51,106 bases of DNA from Patescibacteria group bacterium (GCA_028705565.1 JAQWDH010000001.1:99138-150243), one strand, 5' to 3'. Counted from the stretch's first letter, positions 23,972 to 33,017 are shown. Numbers and translations: made by a program. The notes: generated from the letters alone by a model not told the origin.

Positions 23972-26776
23972 ATGGCGGAAAAACTCATCATAAAAGGGGC
24001 CAAGGTCCACAACCTTAAAAATGTAAGTGTCGTCATACCAAAAAATAAATTGGTGGTGATTACCGGTTTGTCCGGCTCCGGCAAATCGTCTTTGGCTTTT
24101 GACACAATTTACGCGGAAGGGCAGAGGCGCTATGCCGAGAGCTTATCTTCATACGCGCGACAATTCATGGATATTCAAGATAAGCCGGATGTTTCCAAAA
24201 TTGAAGGCCTTTCTCCGACAATCGCGATTGACCAAAGATTGTCAACTCAAAACCCCCGTTCAACAGTTGGCACAGTGACGGAAATTTATGATTATCTTCG
24301 CCTTCTTTTCGCGCGCGCCGGAAAACAACATTGTCCTGATTGCGGAGAAGCGATGGAAACTCACACTTCCGGAGTTATCGCAGAAGAAGCGAAAAAGATA
24401 TTTAAAAAATCAGGAGAAATTTTGATATTGTCTCCTGTGGCGCGCGATGAAAAAATCAATACAAAAATTCTTTTCAATCGCGTTGAAAAAACCGATTATG
24501 AATGGCTACGCGTCAATGGCAAGCTGTTGAAAATTAAAGAGTTGGAAAGTTTTAATTTTGACCTGAACAAGAAATATAAAGTTGAACTTTTGATTTGCAA
24601 AGTCAACAACGCCGTAAAACAAAACATAGCCAAAGCGGTTGACGAAGCGTTGGATTTATCAAACGGTCTGGCGATAATCGCAGCCGACAAAGAAGAAAAG
24701 ATTTTTTCCACATACGCTTTTTGTCCAAAGTGCGGAAAAATCGCGCCTGCTTTGGATATTCGTTCGTTCAGTTTTAACAGCCCATACGGCGCTTGCCCGC
24801 GTTGCACGGGCTTGGGAGTTGTGCAGGAAGCAGACCCCGACCTGGTGATTCCGAATAAAAAATTAACTTTGGCCGAGGGAGCCGTACAGCCGTGGGTAAG
24901 AATTACAGGCAGTCAGGTTTATTACCAAAAAGTTTTGAAAGCTGTTTCAGAAAAGCGCAATTTTTCTTTGGATATTCCGGTTGGAGAATTACCGGCTCCG
25001 GCGATAAAAATCATATTTTACGGAACAGGAAAGGATACTTATGAAGTTGACGGCAAAAAAATAATTTTTGAAGGCGTTTTGCCGAATTTAACGCAAAGAT
25101 ATTTGGAAACCGATTCAGACTATGTCCGTAAGGAGATTGAAGAATATATGAGGGAAAGCGTGTGTCCTGTTTGCAAAGGCAGAAGATTGCGCCGCGAATC
25201 ATTGGCCGTTAAATTAGGCGATTATAATATCGCGGACATTTCTGGAATGGAAATTACCGACAGCGTAAATGCTTTGCTGTCATCCAAAGCGAAGGCCGGA
25301 ACAAAAACAAAAGCTATTTTTGAGTCAATTGTTAAAGAAGCCGTTATACGGTTGGAAAATTTGTCAAAAGTCGGGCTTGATTATTTAAGTTTGGACCGTT
25401 CGCTTACGACATTATCCCGCGGAGAAGCGGCGCGCGTTCGCCTTTCGGCTCAACTCTCAGCCGGTTTGAGCGGAGTAATTTATGTTTTGGACGAACCATC
25501 AGTCGGACTTCATCCGCGCGACACAGAGCGGTTAATCGCGACCTTAAAATCATTGCGCGATCTGGGCAACACTGTAATTGTCGTGGAACACGACGCGGCA
25601 ATGACTAAGGCGGCCGATTATATAATTGATGTTGGTCCGGGAGCCGGAGTTTTTGGAGGAGAGATAGTCGCGGAAGGCGCATTGTCCGATATAAAAAAAT
25701 CAAAAAAATCGCTTACCGGCGCGTATCTTTCCGAAAGAATAAAAATAGAGCCACCGGCTGAAAAAAAGATATCAAAAAATAATAAAAGCATAAAAATTAT
25801 AGACGCTAAAGCCTTTAATTTAAAAAATGTAACAGTAAGCATACCTCTTGGAAAATTGGTTTGTGTTTCCGGAGCTTCCGGTTCCGGCAAGTCAACATTA
25901 GTGATAGATGTTTTAGGTAAAGCGCTTGCGCGTCATTTTTATCGCGCTAAAGACGAACCAGGCGAACACAAAAAAATTGAAGGTTTTGAAAATATAGATA
26001 AAGTTATTACGATTGACCAAAGTCCGATTGGCAGAACGCCGCGTTCAAATCCTGCCACCTATACAGGCGTGTTCACTTTGATTCGCGATTTGTTCGCGTC
26101 TTTGTCAGAGGCGAAAATGCGTGGATATGATGCCGGAAAGTTCAGTTTCAATGTAAAGGGCGGAGGCCGTTGCGAGGCGTGCGCCGGCGAAGGATATATT
26201 CGCGTGCCGATGCAATTTTTGGCCGATGTGTTCGTTGAATGCGAACAATGCGGAGGCACAAGATATAATCAAGAAGCGCTGGAAATTCATTATCAATATA
26301 AAAATATAGCCGATGTTTTAAAAATGACGGTGGAAGAAGCGTATAAATTTTTTAATAACATTCCGCAAATATCCGACAAGTTGAATGTTTTGCGCGAAGT
26401 CGGATTGGGGTATATACAACTCGGACAGCCCGCCACCAATCTTTCCGGCGGAGAAGCCCAGCGCGTAAAATTATCCACTGAATTGTCCCGCGCCGCCACA
26501 GGCAACACGCTCTATATTTTGGATGAACCGACAACAGGGCTTCATTTTGAAGATGTTAAGCATCTTTTGGAAGTTTTATACAGGTTGGTCGCCAAAGGCA
26601 ACACGGTGCTTTTAATTGAACATAATTTGGAAGTGATAAAATGCGCGGACTGGGTGATTGATATGGGACCTGAAGGCGGCAAACGCGGAGGAGAAGTTGT
26701 CGCTATCGGGTCTCCAAAAGATATAATGAAATCAAAAACGAGTTGGACAGGCAAATTTTTGAAAAAATCAGGATAA
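23972..26776 (+). CDS. uvrA: Excinuclease ABC subunit A
   Basis: The damage-recognition ATPase of nucleotide excision repair, 934 residues. Two ABC modules are complete: Walker [10 protein letters not shown] (about 32-40) and GASGSGKST (about 633-641), with signature motifs LSRGEAAR and LSGGEAQR. Zinc modules are CPKC...CPRC in the first half and CEACAGEGY...CEQCGG in the second. Length matches the family. uvrB and uvrC are not in the window. It ends in a terminator shared with the opposite rplS operon. Confidence 0.97.
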   Translation: MAEKLIIKGAKVHNLKNVSVVIPKNKLVVITGLSGSGKSSLAFDTIYAEGQRRYAESLSSYARQFMDIQDKPDVSKIEGLSPTIAIDQRLSTQNPRSTVGTVTEIYDYLRLLFARAGKQHCPDCGEAMETHTSGVIAEEAKKIFKKSGEILILSPVARDEKINTKILFNRVEKTDYEWLRVNGKLLKIKELESFNFDLNKKYKVELLICKVNNAVKQNIAKAVDEALDLSNGLAIIAADKEEKIFSTYAFCPKCGKIAPALDIRSFSFNSPYGACPRCTGLGVVQEADPDLVIPNKKLTLAEGAVQPWVRITGSQVYYQKVLKAVSEKRNFSLDIPVGELPAPAIKIIFYGTGKDTYEVDGKKIIFEGVLPNLTQRYLETDSDYVRKEIEEYMRESVCPVCKGRRLRRESLAVKLGDYNIADISGMEITDSVNALLSSKAKAGTKTKAIFESIVKEAVIRLENLSKVGLDYLSLDRSLTTLSRGEAARVRLSAQLSAGLSGVIYVLDEPSVGLHPRDTERLIATLKSLRDLGNTVIVVEHDAAMTKAADYIIDVGPGAGVFGGEIVAEGALSDIKKSKKSLTGAYLSERIKIEPPAEKKISKNNKSIKIIDAKAFNLKNVTVSIPLGKLVCVSGASGSGKSTLVIDVLGKALARHFYRAKDEPGEHKKIEGFENIDKVITIDQSPIGRTPRSNPATYTGVFTLIRDLFASLSEAKMRGYDAGKFSFNVKGGGRCEACAGEGYIRVPMQFLADVFVECEQCGGTRYNQEALEIHYQYKNIADVLKMTVEEAYKFFNNIPQISDKLNVLREVGLGYIQLGQPATNLSGGEAQRVKLSTELSRAATGNTLYILDEPTTGLHFEDVKHLLEVLYRLVAKGNTVLLIEHNLEVIKCADWVIDMGPEGGKRGGEVVAIGSPKDIMKSKTSWTGKFLKKSG

Positions 26777-26806
26777 AATTGCGTTCGTGAATATTATGTT
26801 TGAGTT

Positions 26807-26846
26807 ACAAAAAACCGCCCAGTCAAATGACCGGGCGGTTTTTTGT
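26807..26846. terminator. Bidirectional terminator between uvrA and rplS
   Basis: AAAAAACCGCCC and GGGCGGTTTTTT pair around an inner TCA/TGA, with T-runs on both strands, between convergent genes. Confidence 0.92.
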
Positions 26847-26849
26847 AAG

Positions 26850-27185
26850 TTATTTTGTTTTTGTTTCTTTCATTTTTCTTTTGAATTTCGGATCGCGCAA
26901 AAAGCCGAGATTGGCGCGTCTGGTTTTGAATTGACGCGCAATTTCTATTTTTGCAATTACCGGGGAATGAATCGGGAATATTTTTTCAACGCCTATGCCA
27001 TCGGAAATTTTGCGCACAGTCATAGTCGCGCCGGCTTCCTTGCCGTGCCTAATTGAAATAACGGTTCCTTCAAAAATCTGAATACGTTCTTTTTTTTCGC
27101 CTTTGGCGTTTGTTTCTTTGATTTTTAAGTGTATTTTTACCACCATTCCCGGTTTAATCTGGGAATTTTCCGTTGTTTCGTTCAT
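26850..27185 (-). CDS. rplS: 50S ribosomal protein bL19
   Basis: A large-subunit protein at the 30S-50S interface. From ATG 27185 the protein has 111 residues and begins MNETTENSQIKPGMVVKIHL; the core IQIFEGTVISIRHG...TMTVRKIS...GVEKIFPIHSPVI is typical. The frame continues upstream into cmk, but the extra 46 residues do not look like L19 and overlap cmk, so the shorter form is chosen. It follows cmk by 31 bases and is last in the rluD-cmk-rplS group. The usual trmD and rpsP neighbours are absent. Confidence 0.95.
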   Translation of the reverse strand: MNETTENSQIKPGMVVKIHLKIKETNAKGEKKERIQIFEGTVISIRHGKEAGATMTVRKISDGIGVEKIFPIHSPVIAKIEIARQFKTRRANLGFLRDPKFKRKMKETKTK

Positions 27186-27216
27186 AAGTAAAGGTTTATT
27201 GAATAGTAGGTGCATT

Positions 27217-27762
27217 TTACTGTTTTTTGGTAATTTTGTCAAGGATGGCGGCGGATACTTCTTCCGCTGACGGCAAAGTGGTATCCAACACAAAATCATA
27301 ATGCTTTGGGTCGGTATAATCAACTCCGTAATATTTTTGATATCTTAGCTTATCGCTTTCAACCCTTAGTTTTATTTTTTGCTCGGCTTCTTCTGGAGAA
27401 GCGATATATCCCTCGTCTTCGCGGTCTTTGCGATTTTGCAGGACGCGTTTTGCCGCAATCGCCTTGTCAGCAGTCAAAAATATTTTAAATGACTGCGGTA
27501 TAAAATAAAAACTCATTCGTCCTTCAACCACGAAATTATCGTGCGTTTTCGCTAATTCGCGTTGGTAATCATCCGTTAATTTATCCGGCCAATTTTCTTT
27601 TTCTCCGATTTTGTTAAGTTCGTCAATCGTGATTCCTTTATCAATCGCGATTTTTCCTCGCAAGTCGCCGATTGACAGAAAGGTATACCCCAATTTTTTG
27701 GCGATGATTTTGCCTACCGAGCTTTTGCCCGAGCCGGGCGATCCGGATATTGTGATAATCAT
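27217..27762 (-). CDS. cmk: (d)CMP kinase, archaeal type
   Basis: It phosphorylates CMP or dCMP with ATP. The 181-residue P-loop protein starts MIITISGSPGSGKSSVGK, followed by LSIGDLRGKIA, VVEGRMSFY and RYQKYYGVDYTDPKHYDFVLDT. This order fits the short archaeal CMP kinase family rather than the ~220-residue bacterial Cmk. An AAA-type adenylate-kinase-like protein is the alternative. It starts 11 bases after the rluD stop. The family distribution suggests old transfer, common among CPR; this is inference. Confidence 0.82.
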   Translation of the reverse strand: MIITISGSPGSGKSSVGKIIAKKLGYTFLSIGDLRGKIAIDKGITIDELNKIGEKENWPDKLTDDYQRELAKTHDNFVVEGRMSFYFIPQSFKIFLTADKAIAAKRVLQNRKDREDEGYIASPEEAEQKIKLRVESDKLRYQKYYGVDYTDPKHYDFVLDTTLPSAEEVSAAILDKITKKQ

Positions 27763-27773
27763 AATGAAACGCG

Positions 27774-28715
27774 TTAAAGATAGTTTAGAAATATTTCAGG
27801 GGTTTGAGATGAAAAAGTTTTTTCTTCCCCGTTAATATCAATAAAAGTGATGCGGCTTGAATGGAGCATCAGCCGTTCCACGGGAATTTTTTTATATTTT
27901 TTAATTTGATAAAGAGTGTCGCCAACCAACGGGTGTCCCAGCGCGAAAAGATGAACGCGAATTTGGTGGGTTCGTCCTGTGCGCGGAAATACTCTGATTA
28001 AAGAGCAATTATGGAATCTTTTAACAACCTCAAAATCAGTGGTTGACGGCTTGCCTTCGCCATCTTTCGGACGCGCTGCCATTTTTTCCCCGCCTTTAAT
28101 GCGGCCAATTTGAAAATCAATCGTTCCGCAATCGGATTCTATTTTTCCATAGGCGAGAGCCAGATATTCTTTCGCGATTTTTTTATTTTGAAATTGTTTT
28201 TTTAAGTGTTCAAACATTTTTTGTTTGCGCGCCACGACTAAAATTCCAGAAGCGTCTTTGTCCAAACGATGCACGATGCCAGGGCGCGTTTCAGGGTCGT
28301 CGCCGACATTTTTTATTTCCGGATATTTTTTCAATAGAATTTTTGACACAGTGTTTTTTTCTTCCGCAGAAGTCGGATGGGTAAGCATGCCGGACGGTTT
28401 TTCTACCACGACATAATCCGGAGTTTCGGCGATGATTTTGATAACGGACGATTGACCTGCCTCGTCGGCAGGCAAGCTGCGGACGATTGACTTTTTACTT
28501 CTGGTCGCGGATGGTTGTTTAGGAAAATTTATTTTGTCATTTTCTTTTGTTTTTTCTCCTGTTTTTTTCGGTTCTTTTCCATTTAACAAAATTCGTCCGT
28601 CCAAAATCATTTTTTGCGCTTGCGAGCGAGTGATTTTCATTTCCTCGGACAAAAAAACATCAAGCCGTTTTCCGGCCGATTCACTGGTTATTTTTATTGT
28701 GGATTTAGAAAGCAT
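27774..28715 (-). CDS. rluD: RluD-family 23S rRNA pseudouridine synthase
   Basis: The 313 residues comprise an S4 RNA-binding domain (about 12-60) and the pseudouridine synthase domain with the catalytic motif HRLDKDASG (Asp152) and RTGRTHQIRVH. The linker between the domains (residues ~72-92) is partly encoded by a 47-base repeat element with 12-bp direct repeats at 28445-28491; the frame remains open. The exact rRNA target (RluC- or RluD-type) cannot be decided. It starts 5 bases after tRNA-Ile and leads the rluD-cmk-rplS group. Confidence 0.9.
   Translation of the reverse strand: MLSKSTIKITSESAGKRLDVFLSEEMKITRSQAQKMILDGRILLNGKEPKKTGEKTKENDKINFPKQPSATRSKKSIVRSLPADEAGQSSVIKIIAETPDYVVVEKPSGMLTHPTSAEEKNTVSKILLKKYPEIKNVGDDPETRPGIVHRLDKDASGILVVARKQKMFEHLKKQFQNKKIAKEYLALAYGKIESDCGTIDFQIGRIKGGEKMAARPKDGEGKPSTTDFEVVKRFHNCSLIRVFPRTGRTHQIRVHLFALGHPLVGDTLYQIKKYKKIPVERLMLHSSRITFIDINGEEKTFSSQTPEIFLNYL
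28445..28491. repeat. 12-23-12 miniature repeat element inside rluD
   Basis: CGGACGATTGAC occurs at 28445-28456 and 28480-28491, flanking a 23-base core with CCTGCC/GGCAGG. The reverse complement matches the element inside prmC (45075-45121) over most of its length. Confidence 0.85.
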
Positions 28716-28719
28716 ATTC

Positions 28720-28796
28720 TGGTGCGCCAGGATGGACTTGAACCATCGACCCCCGCCTTATAAGGGCGATGCTCTAACCAACTGAGCTACTGGCGC
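28720..28796 (-). tRNA. tRNA-Ile (anticodon TAT)
   Basis: Acceptor stem GCGCCAG/CTGGCGC with encoded CCA (28720-28722). The anticodon stem TCGCC/GGCGG holds loop CTTATAA, so the anticodon is TAT, which reads AUA directly. Most bacteria instead read AUA with a CAU tRNA modified to lysidine by TilS. Confidence 0.93.
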
Positions 28797-28822
28797 GCAA
28801 TCGCGACGCGAATTATGCGTTA

Positions 28823-28851
28823 ATCGTAGCATTTTTCTTGTTTTTTTTCAA
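28823..28851 (-). promoter_or_regulatory. Promoter of tRNA-Ile (and probably rluD)
   Basis: On the minus strand TTGAAA (28846-28851), 17 bases, TACGAT (28823-28828). Confidence 0.6.
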
Positions 28852-28898
28852 GTGTTTTGGATTGCCAAATGTTTTTTTTGCTGGTAAAATGATTTTAT

Positions 28899-29450
28899 AT
28901 GAAAGATTACAACAAAATTTTATTTCTCAAAATTAACGGTTTAATCGGTAAAAGCAAATGGCTGGACGCTTTTGGCGAAGCAGGAGCCGAATGGGTTATT
29001 TTAGGCATGGTTTTCTGGTATGTGAGCGGTGTTTTTGTGGTTCATTATCCGAATTTTCAATCCGCGTTTTCTGATATATTTTGGCTGGCGGCGGTTTGGA
29101 TTTTTACTTTTTTGTTGAGTTTTTTTATAGGTTTTTTGGTGAAAGAACCGCGTCCGCGTTTGAAAATTCCTGAAAGCGAACAATTATTCAAACCGCTTAG
29201 CAATTGGAAATCTTTTCCATCAGACCACGCGTCTGCCGCGTTTCTTGTTTTTTTTATGGCTTTGATTTTTCATTTGCCTTTGGCGTGGGCGCTTTTGCCG
29301 ATGGCTTTGTGGGTTGTGTGGGGCCGCGTGTATGCCGGATTGCACTATCCTTTTGACATAATCGGCGGCGCGGTTTTAGCGGCTTTGACTGTGACGATTT
29401 TTTACATTTGTATTTTATTTCCATTTTGGAGTTCCAGGATATTGGGATAA
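28899..29450 (+). CDS. PAP2-family lipid phosphatase
   Basis: A membrane phosphatase of 183 residues with about five helices. The three catalytic signatures are present: K82-E-P-R-P (83-86), PSDH (107-110) and R143...H149...D153 in GRVYAGLHYPFD. Together with mltG, rodA and the FemAB-like gene it suggests recycling of undecaprenyl pyrophosphate (BcrC-like), but other lipid phosphates are possible. TAAAAT (28885-28890) ends 8 bases before the ATG, so the mRNA is probably almost leaderless. Confidence 0.87.
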   Translation: MKDYNKILFLKINGLIGKSKWLDAFGEAGAEWVILGMVFWYVSGVFVVHYPNFQSAFSDIFWLAAVWIFTFLLSFFIGFLVKEPRPRLKIPESEQLFKPLSNWKSFPSDHASAAFLVFFMALIFHLPLAWALLPMALWVVWGRVYAGLHYPFDIIGGAVLAALTVTIFYICILFPFWSSRILG

Positions 29451-29469
29451 TTTTGATATATTTTTCGTT

Positions 29470-30156
29470 ATGAACGCGATAATACTCTGCGGAGGACTTT
29501 CCACCCGTTTGGGCGAAATAACCAAAAGCGCGCCAAAAGTTTTGCTTGATATAAAAGGCAAGACGGTTTTGGATTGGCAGTTGGAAAAGTTGCGCGAGTT
29601 TGGAATTAAAGAAGTTGTATTGGCGGCCGGACATTTGTCAGACATTTTAAAAAAAGAAGTCGGCGCGAATAGAAACGGAATAAAAATCATTTACGCGGTT
29701 GAAAAAGAAAAATTGGGCACTGGCGGAGCGATAAAATTCGCTTGGAATAATTTTGTTTCGCGCCCCGAAGAGCCGGTTGTGATTTTAAACGGCGACATTT
29801 TGGCAAAAGCCAAACTTTCCGATATGGCAGGATGTTTGCGTCCCGAAAGCGAGGGGGAGATATTGGGCTCAAAAGTGGAAGACGCGTCGCCTTACGGAAC
29901 ATTGAAATTTGACGCGAACCGACATTTGTTGAGTTTTAAAGAAAAAGAAGGAAAAAAACAAGCAGGACATATCAACGGCGGCATTTATATTTTTACTTCC
30001 GCGGTAAAAAAATATTTTCCAAAACAAAACGCTTTCAGCGTTGAATATGACGTTTTTCCAAAAATGAAAAATTTGGATGTTTATCCGTCAGATGACGGGT
30101 GGGTGGATATAGGAGTTCCCGAAAGGTTGGGATGGGCTAGAAAATTTTGGGATTAA
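29470..30156 (+). CDS. Sugar-1-phosphate nucleotidyltransferase
   Basis: A 228-residue NTP-transferase that activates a sugar phosphate. It begins MNAIILCGGLSTRLGEITKSAPKVL (shortened nucleotide-binding loop GGxxTRL). It also has VVILNGDILAKA and ends with DGWVDIGVPERL, like the HddC/RmlA/mannose-1-phosphate guanylyltransferase group. No C-terminal acyltransferase domain is present. The sugar and nucleotide cannot be assigned. It lies 19 bases after the PAP2 gene and 21 before mltG, suggesting a cell-envelope operon. Confidence 0.87.
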   Translation: MNAIILCGGLSTRLGEITKSAPKVLLDIKGKTVLDWQLEKLREFGIKEVVLAAGHLSDILKKEVGANRNGIKIIYAVEKEKLGTGGAIKFAWNNFVSRPEEPVVILNGDILAKAKLSDMAGCLRPESEGEILGSKVEDASPYGTLKFDANRHLLSFKEKEGKKQAGHINGGIYIFTSAVKKYFPKQNAFSVEYDVFPKMKNLDVYPSDDGWVDIGVPERLGWARKFWD

Positions 30157-30177
30157 CGATTAGCGGTAATTAAATTT

Positions 30178-31035
30178 ATGTCTTTAAATAAAAAAGCGCT
30201 CGCAGTTTCTTTTTTGTTTTTAATCGTTGCGTTAACGGCGGGATTTTTTTATTACAAAGAAACACGCGAACGCCGATTGCCTGTTCCGCGAGAAGAAATA
30301 AACATCACAATTATTCCGGGATGGAATTTAAGACAAATCGCGGATGACTGGGTAAAAAAAGGAATTGTGAAAAATTCGGATGAGTTTTATTTTTATCTTG
30401 GAAGGCCGGCATACGATTACGCGCGGTTCGGCGAAAAATCGCCGACCACGACTTTGGAAAGCGATCCAGATTTCTCGTATCTTTTCAAAGATAAACCGTC
30501 GGCTGTTTCATTTGAAGGATATTTATTTCCCGACACATACAGAATTTACGCTGATGCTTCGGTTGAAGAAATTATTTTAAAAATTTTTGATAATTTAAAT
30601 AAAAAAATAACTCCTGAAATACGCGCGGAAATAAGCCGGCAGGACAAAAGTTTTTTTGAAATTTTAATTATGGCGTCTTTGTTGGAAAAAGAAGCAAACA
30701 CGCAGAAAGATATGGCCGCGGTATCTGATATTTTTTGGCGCAGGTTGAAAAAAAATTGGGCATTGCAGTCGTGCGCCAGCGTTAATTATATCACCGGTAA
30801 AAACGACCCGGGCGTTTCGGCAAAAGACAAAGCGATTGACTCTTTTTTTAACACTTATGAATACACGGGTTTGCCTCTCGGACCCATCGGAAATCCCGGA
30901 ATGGACGCGATAAAAGCGGCTGTTTATCCGCAAAAAAACGATTTTTGGTATTTTATGACAGGCGATGACGGCAAAATGAGGTATGCTAAAACATTGGAGG
31001 AACATACGCGAAATGTTAATAAATATCTGAAGTAG
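30178..31035 (+). CDS. mltG: Endolytic murein transglycosylase MltG
   Basis: It cuts nascent glycan strands and so sets their length. The 285 residues start with one membrane anchor (about 8-26), then a LysM-like segment (INITIIPGWNLRQIADDW). The YceG domain follows with FEGYLFPDTYRI, the catalytic Glu170 in ASLLEKEA, and the signature NTYEYTGLPLGPIGNPG. Length is slightly shorter than E. coli MltG (340). Third in the PAP2-nucleotidyltransferase-mltG set. Confidence 0.94.
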   Translation: MSLNKKALAVSFLFLIVALTAGFFYYKETRERRLPVPREEINITIIPGWNLRQIADDWVKKGIVKNSDEFYFYLGRPAYDYARFGEKSPTTTLESDPDFSYLFKDKPSAVSFEGYLFPDTYRIYADASVEEIILKIFDNLNKKITPEIRAEISRQDKSFFEILIMASLLEKEANTQKDMAAVSDIFWRRLKKNWALQSCASVNYITGKNDPGVSAKDKAIDSFFNTYEYTGLPLGPIGNPGMDAIKAAVYPQKNDFWYFMTGDDGKMRYAKTLEEHTRNVNKYLK

Positions 31036-31038
31036 CAT

Positions 31039-31100
31039 TTGACACATTTTAACGGCGCTGATAACTTAAACTTATAAGGAGTTGTTTCGTTTTTTGACAA
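31039..31100 (+). promoter_or_regulatory. Promoter and boxA-like leader of protease 1
   Basis: TTGACA (31039-31044), 17 bases, TAACTT (31062-31067). GTTTTTTGACAA (31089-31100) is boxA-like; its TTGACA core could also be read as a -35, but no -10 follows at the right distance. A GGAGG ribosome site is found 8 bases before the ATG at 31154. Confidence 0.55.
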
Positions 31101-31153
31101 TTTTAGTTTATTTTTCAAAGTATTTTATGTAGGGGGAATGGAGGATATATAAA

Positions 31154-32011
31154 ATGCGCAGAAAAGAATTAAAAAGTTTTTTTGTTTTTATTTTAACTCT
31201 TTTTGTTTTTTTTAGCTGTTCTTCTGAATCTGAAAAAAATTTAAAAAGCAAAAGAGCAAATAAGGCAGCATCAGTTCCTATAGTTGTTTCGTGGAACATA
31301 ACGCAAAGTTTGGAGTTTGATTTAAACGCCACAGATTCGTATACGGTTAATATTGATGAAAACCAATATTATGTTTCAAATCTTAATAACAGAATAATTC
31401 AGGACGAGATTATTAAGGGTGGCGGTTCCGGAGAGGTTTTGACCAGCGACGGCTTCATTCTTACCTGTTACCATGTGGTTGATGATTCTTTCGGCGCACC
31501 GGATATCAAGGTAATAATAAGAAACGGAAGAAATGAAAAAAATGGTTTTGAGCTTTCGGCTCGGTTGGTTACCTTTGACGAAGGTAATGACTTGGCGGTA
31601 ATTAAAGTGGATGCCTATTTTCCAGAACACATTGTAATCGGTAGTAGGACCGAAGTAATAGAGACATATCCTGTATATAATTGGGGATATCCTCTTGGGG
31701 ATTTATCAATAGATGGGGTAGGGTTGGCCTACACCCAGGGATATATTGATAAAGAAAAGGCTTATATCGGCGGAAATTTGTCAAAAAGAAATCTGCCAAG
31801 GTTGCTGGTATCAACAAGGTCTGTCCCCGGAGTTTCCGGGTCACCACTGTTTTCTAATGAGTCGCATCATTTTCTTGGGGTGACACAGGGTATAATTGCA
31901 GAGTTTATTTTTGGGCCGATAGTTTCCGGCCCTGTTAACACAATAATTATACCCGTGGACCAGGTTGATCTCTTTTTAGATCAGAGAAATATACCGCACA
32001 GTCATTTTTAA
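31154..32011 (+). CDS. Trypsin-like serine protease lipoprotein (paralogue 1)
   Basis: An exported protein of 285 residues. A hydrophobic signal ends in the lipobox-like VFFSC (Cys22). The trypsin-2/HtrA-like chymotrypsin fold has all three catalytic residues: His107 in LTCYHVVD, Asp146 in GNDLAVIKV and Ser228 in PGVSGSPLF. No PDZ domain is present. It is the first of five related genes in a row (31154-35575). They share the LTC-x-H motif, a YP-LG/GYP turn and a final IP(V/I)DQ(I/V) helix. It has its own promoter, Shine-Dalgarno site and terminator. Substrate unknown; an extracellular or host-directed role is only a guess. Confidence 0.87.
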   Translation: MRRKELKSFFVFILTLFVFFSCSSESEKNLKSKRANKAASVPIVVSWNITQSLEFDLNATDSYTVNIDENQYYVSNLNNRIIQDEIIKGGGSGEVLTSDGFILTCYHVVDDSFGAPDIKVIIRNGRNEKNGFELSARLVTFDEGNDLAVIKVDAYFPEHIVIGSRTEVIETYPVYNWGYPLGDLSIDGVGLAYTQGYIDKEKAYIGGNLSKRNLPRLLVSTRSVPGVSGSPLFSNESHHFLGVTQGIIAEFIFGPIVSGPVNTIIIPVDQVDLFLDQRNIPHSHF

Positions 32012-32066
32012 CAGTTATTTTTAATAACTAAAAATAATTTGAAAAATAAAGAAACTGAGATATTTT

Positions 32067-32118
32067 GACCCGCTTATAATTTATCTTTTTGTAAAAGAGA
32101 TAAAGGGCGGGTTTTTTG
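32067..32118 (+). terminator. Terminator after protease 1
   Basis: The outer stem CCCGC/GCGGG encloses an inner hairpin TTTATCT/AGATAAA and is followed by TTTTTT. Confidence 0.8.
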
Positions 32119-32126
32119 TTTTATCC

Positions 32127-32174
32127 TTGACAAATTCCGTGTAGTTGATAAGGTAAAAAAAGGTCTTTGAAAAC
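32127..32174 (+). promoter_or_regulatory. Promoter and boxA-like leader of protease 2
   Basis: TTGACA (32127-32132), 16 bases, TAAGGT (32149-32154). AGGTCTTTGAAAAC (32161-32174) matches the Gram-positive rrn boxA (TGTTCTTTGAAAAC) at 12 of 14 positions and begins at about the transcription start. GAGGAGAG precedes the ATG. Confidence 0.68.
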
Positions 32175-32188
32175 CGAGGAGAGAGAAA

Positions 32189-32944
32189 ATGAAAAAAACA
32201 TTTTTAGTATTATTAATCGCCTTTTTATTTTTCGGCTGTTTCGCGACACAACAAAGAAACGAGTTGTCTGTGTTGCCGATAAATGTTTCAGGAAGCGATT
32301 CGGATTACAACATATTATCAGAAGGAGGAATAAACGGAGAATTTTTGGGAATAATTGTTGAGGGGAATAAAACGCTAAGCGGTTCGGGTGTTGTTATCAA
32401 CAGACACGGGTTGATTTTGACTTGTTATTCGCTTGTTGGCGGTAAGAAAAGCGGTAATAGTATAAAAGTTTTTACCGTAAAAGGAATCTTGGCAGGAAAG
32501 GTGATAGTCGCGGATTCGCAGAACGACCTTGCTGTTGTTAAAGTAAATTATGAATTTAACACAGAAGCGTTTTTGGGCGACACGGACAATATCGCTATTA
32601 AAAGAGGAGCAGAGATATATTTTTTGGGATATCCTGGCGGCATAGATAAAGCCGTCGGCTTAATTTATCGCCGAGGACAAATCGGCGGAGTCCATTATAA
32701 AAATTCTTTTTTCAGCAAACAGGAAAGGTTTATAGTTCCGCTGGACAGCGGCTGGGGGGTCGCCGGTTCTGGAATTTACAAATTGATGGATGGAAGGATG
32801 CTTGGGTTAGTACAAGGCGGAAACGAAATGGGACTTGTAGTAATCCCAGTAAGACAAATTAGAGAATTTTTGGATAGGCATAATATTATATACGACTCTC
32901 GCCAAACAAGAGTCGTAAAAATGGAAAGAACAAAATCACGGTAA
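32189..32944 (+). CDS. Degenerate trypsin-like lipoprotein (paralogue 2, pseudoprotease)
   Basis: 251 residues with a lipoprotein signal (LFFGC, Cys17) and the same fold as its neighbours. Aligned with paralogue 1, the catalytic His is Ser81 (LTCYSLVG) and the catalytic Ser is Ala192 (GWGVAGSGIY); only Asp113 (QNDLAVVKV) remains. It should therefore lack protease activity, while the frame, signal peptide and ribosome site are intact, so it is not a decaying pseudogene. A binding or decoy role is possible. Three 19-bp repeats separate it from paralogue 3. Confidence 0.85.
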   Translation: MKKTFLVLLIAFLFFGCFATQQRNELSVLPINVSGSDSDYNILSEGGINGEFLGIIVEGNKTLSGSGVVINRHGLILTCYSLVGGKKSGNSIKVFTVKGILAGKVIVADSQNDLAVVKVNYEFNTEAFLGDTDNIAIKRGAEIYFLGYPGGIDKAVGLIYRRGQIGGVHYKNSFFSKQERFIVPLDSGWGVAGSGIYKLMDGRMLGLVQGGNEMGLVVIPVRQIREFLDRHNIIYDSRQTRVVKMERTKSR

Positions 32945-32952
32945 GAACTCAG

Positions 32953-33009
32953 CCAAAGGCTGGCATGTCCACCAAAGGCGGACAAGTCCTCCAAAGGCGG
33001 ACAAGGGAG
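32953..33009 (+). repeat. Three 19-bp tandem repeats between proteases 2 and 3
   Basis: Units begin CCAAAGGC at 32953, 32972 and 32991, period exactly 19. The last two units can each form a small GTCC/GGAC hairpin. The last unit runs into the ribosome site of paralogue 3. Confidence 0.85.
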
Positions 33010-33017
33010 AATAAAAA

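Noticed and set aside
27186-27323. N-terminal extension of bL19
   Set aside because: It lies within the end of cmk and does not resemble L19; the ATG at 27185 gives a normal-length protein.
28534-28785. Plus-strand reading frame ending in a peptide (MDLNHRPPPYKGDAL) that is often annotated as a protein
   Set aside because: It is the antisense translation of tRNA-Ile and the start of rluD, a common false gene call.
32953-33009. CRISPR-like array
   Set aside because: The 19-bp units follow each other directly without unique spacers, there are only three, and no cas gene is near.
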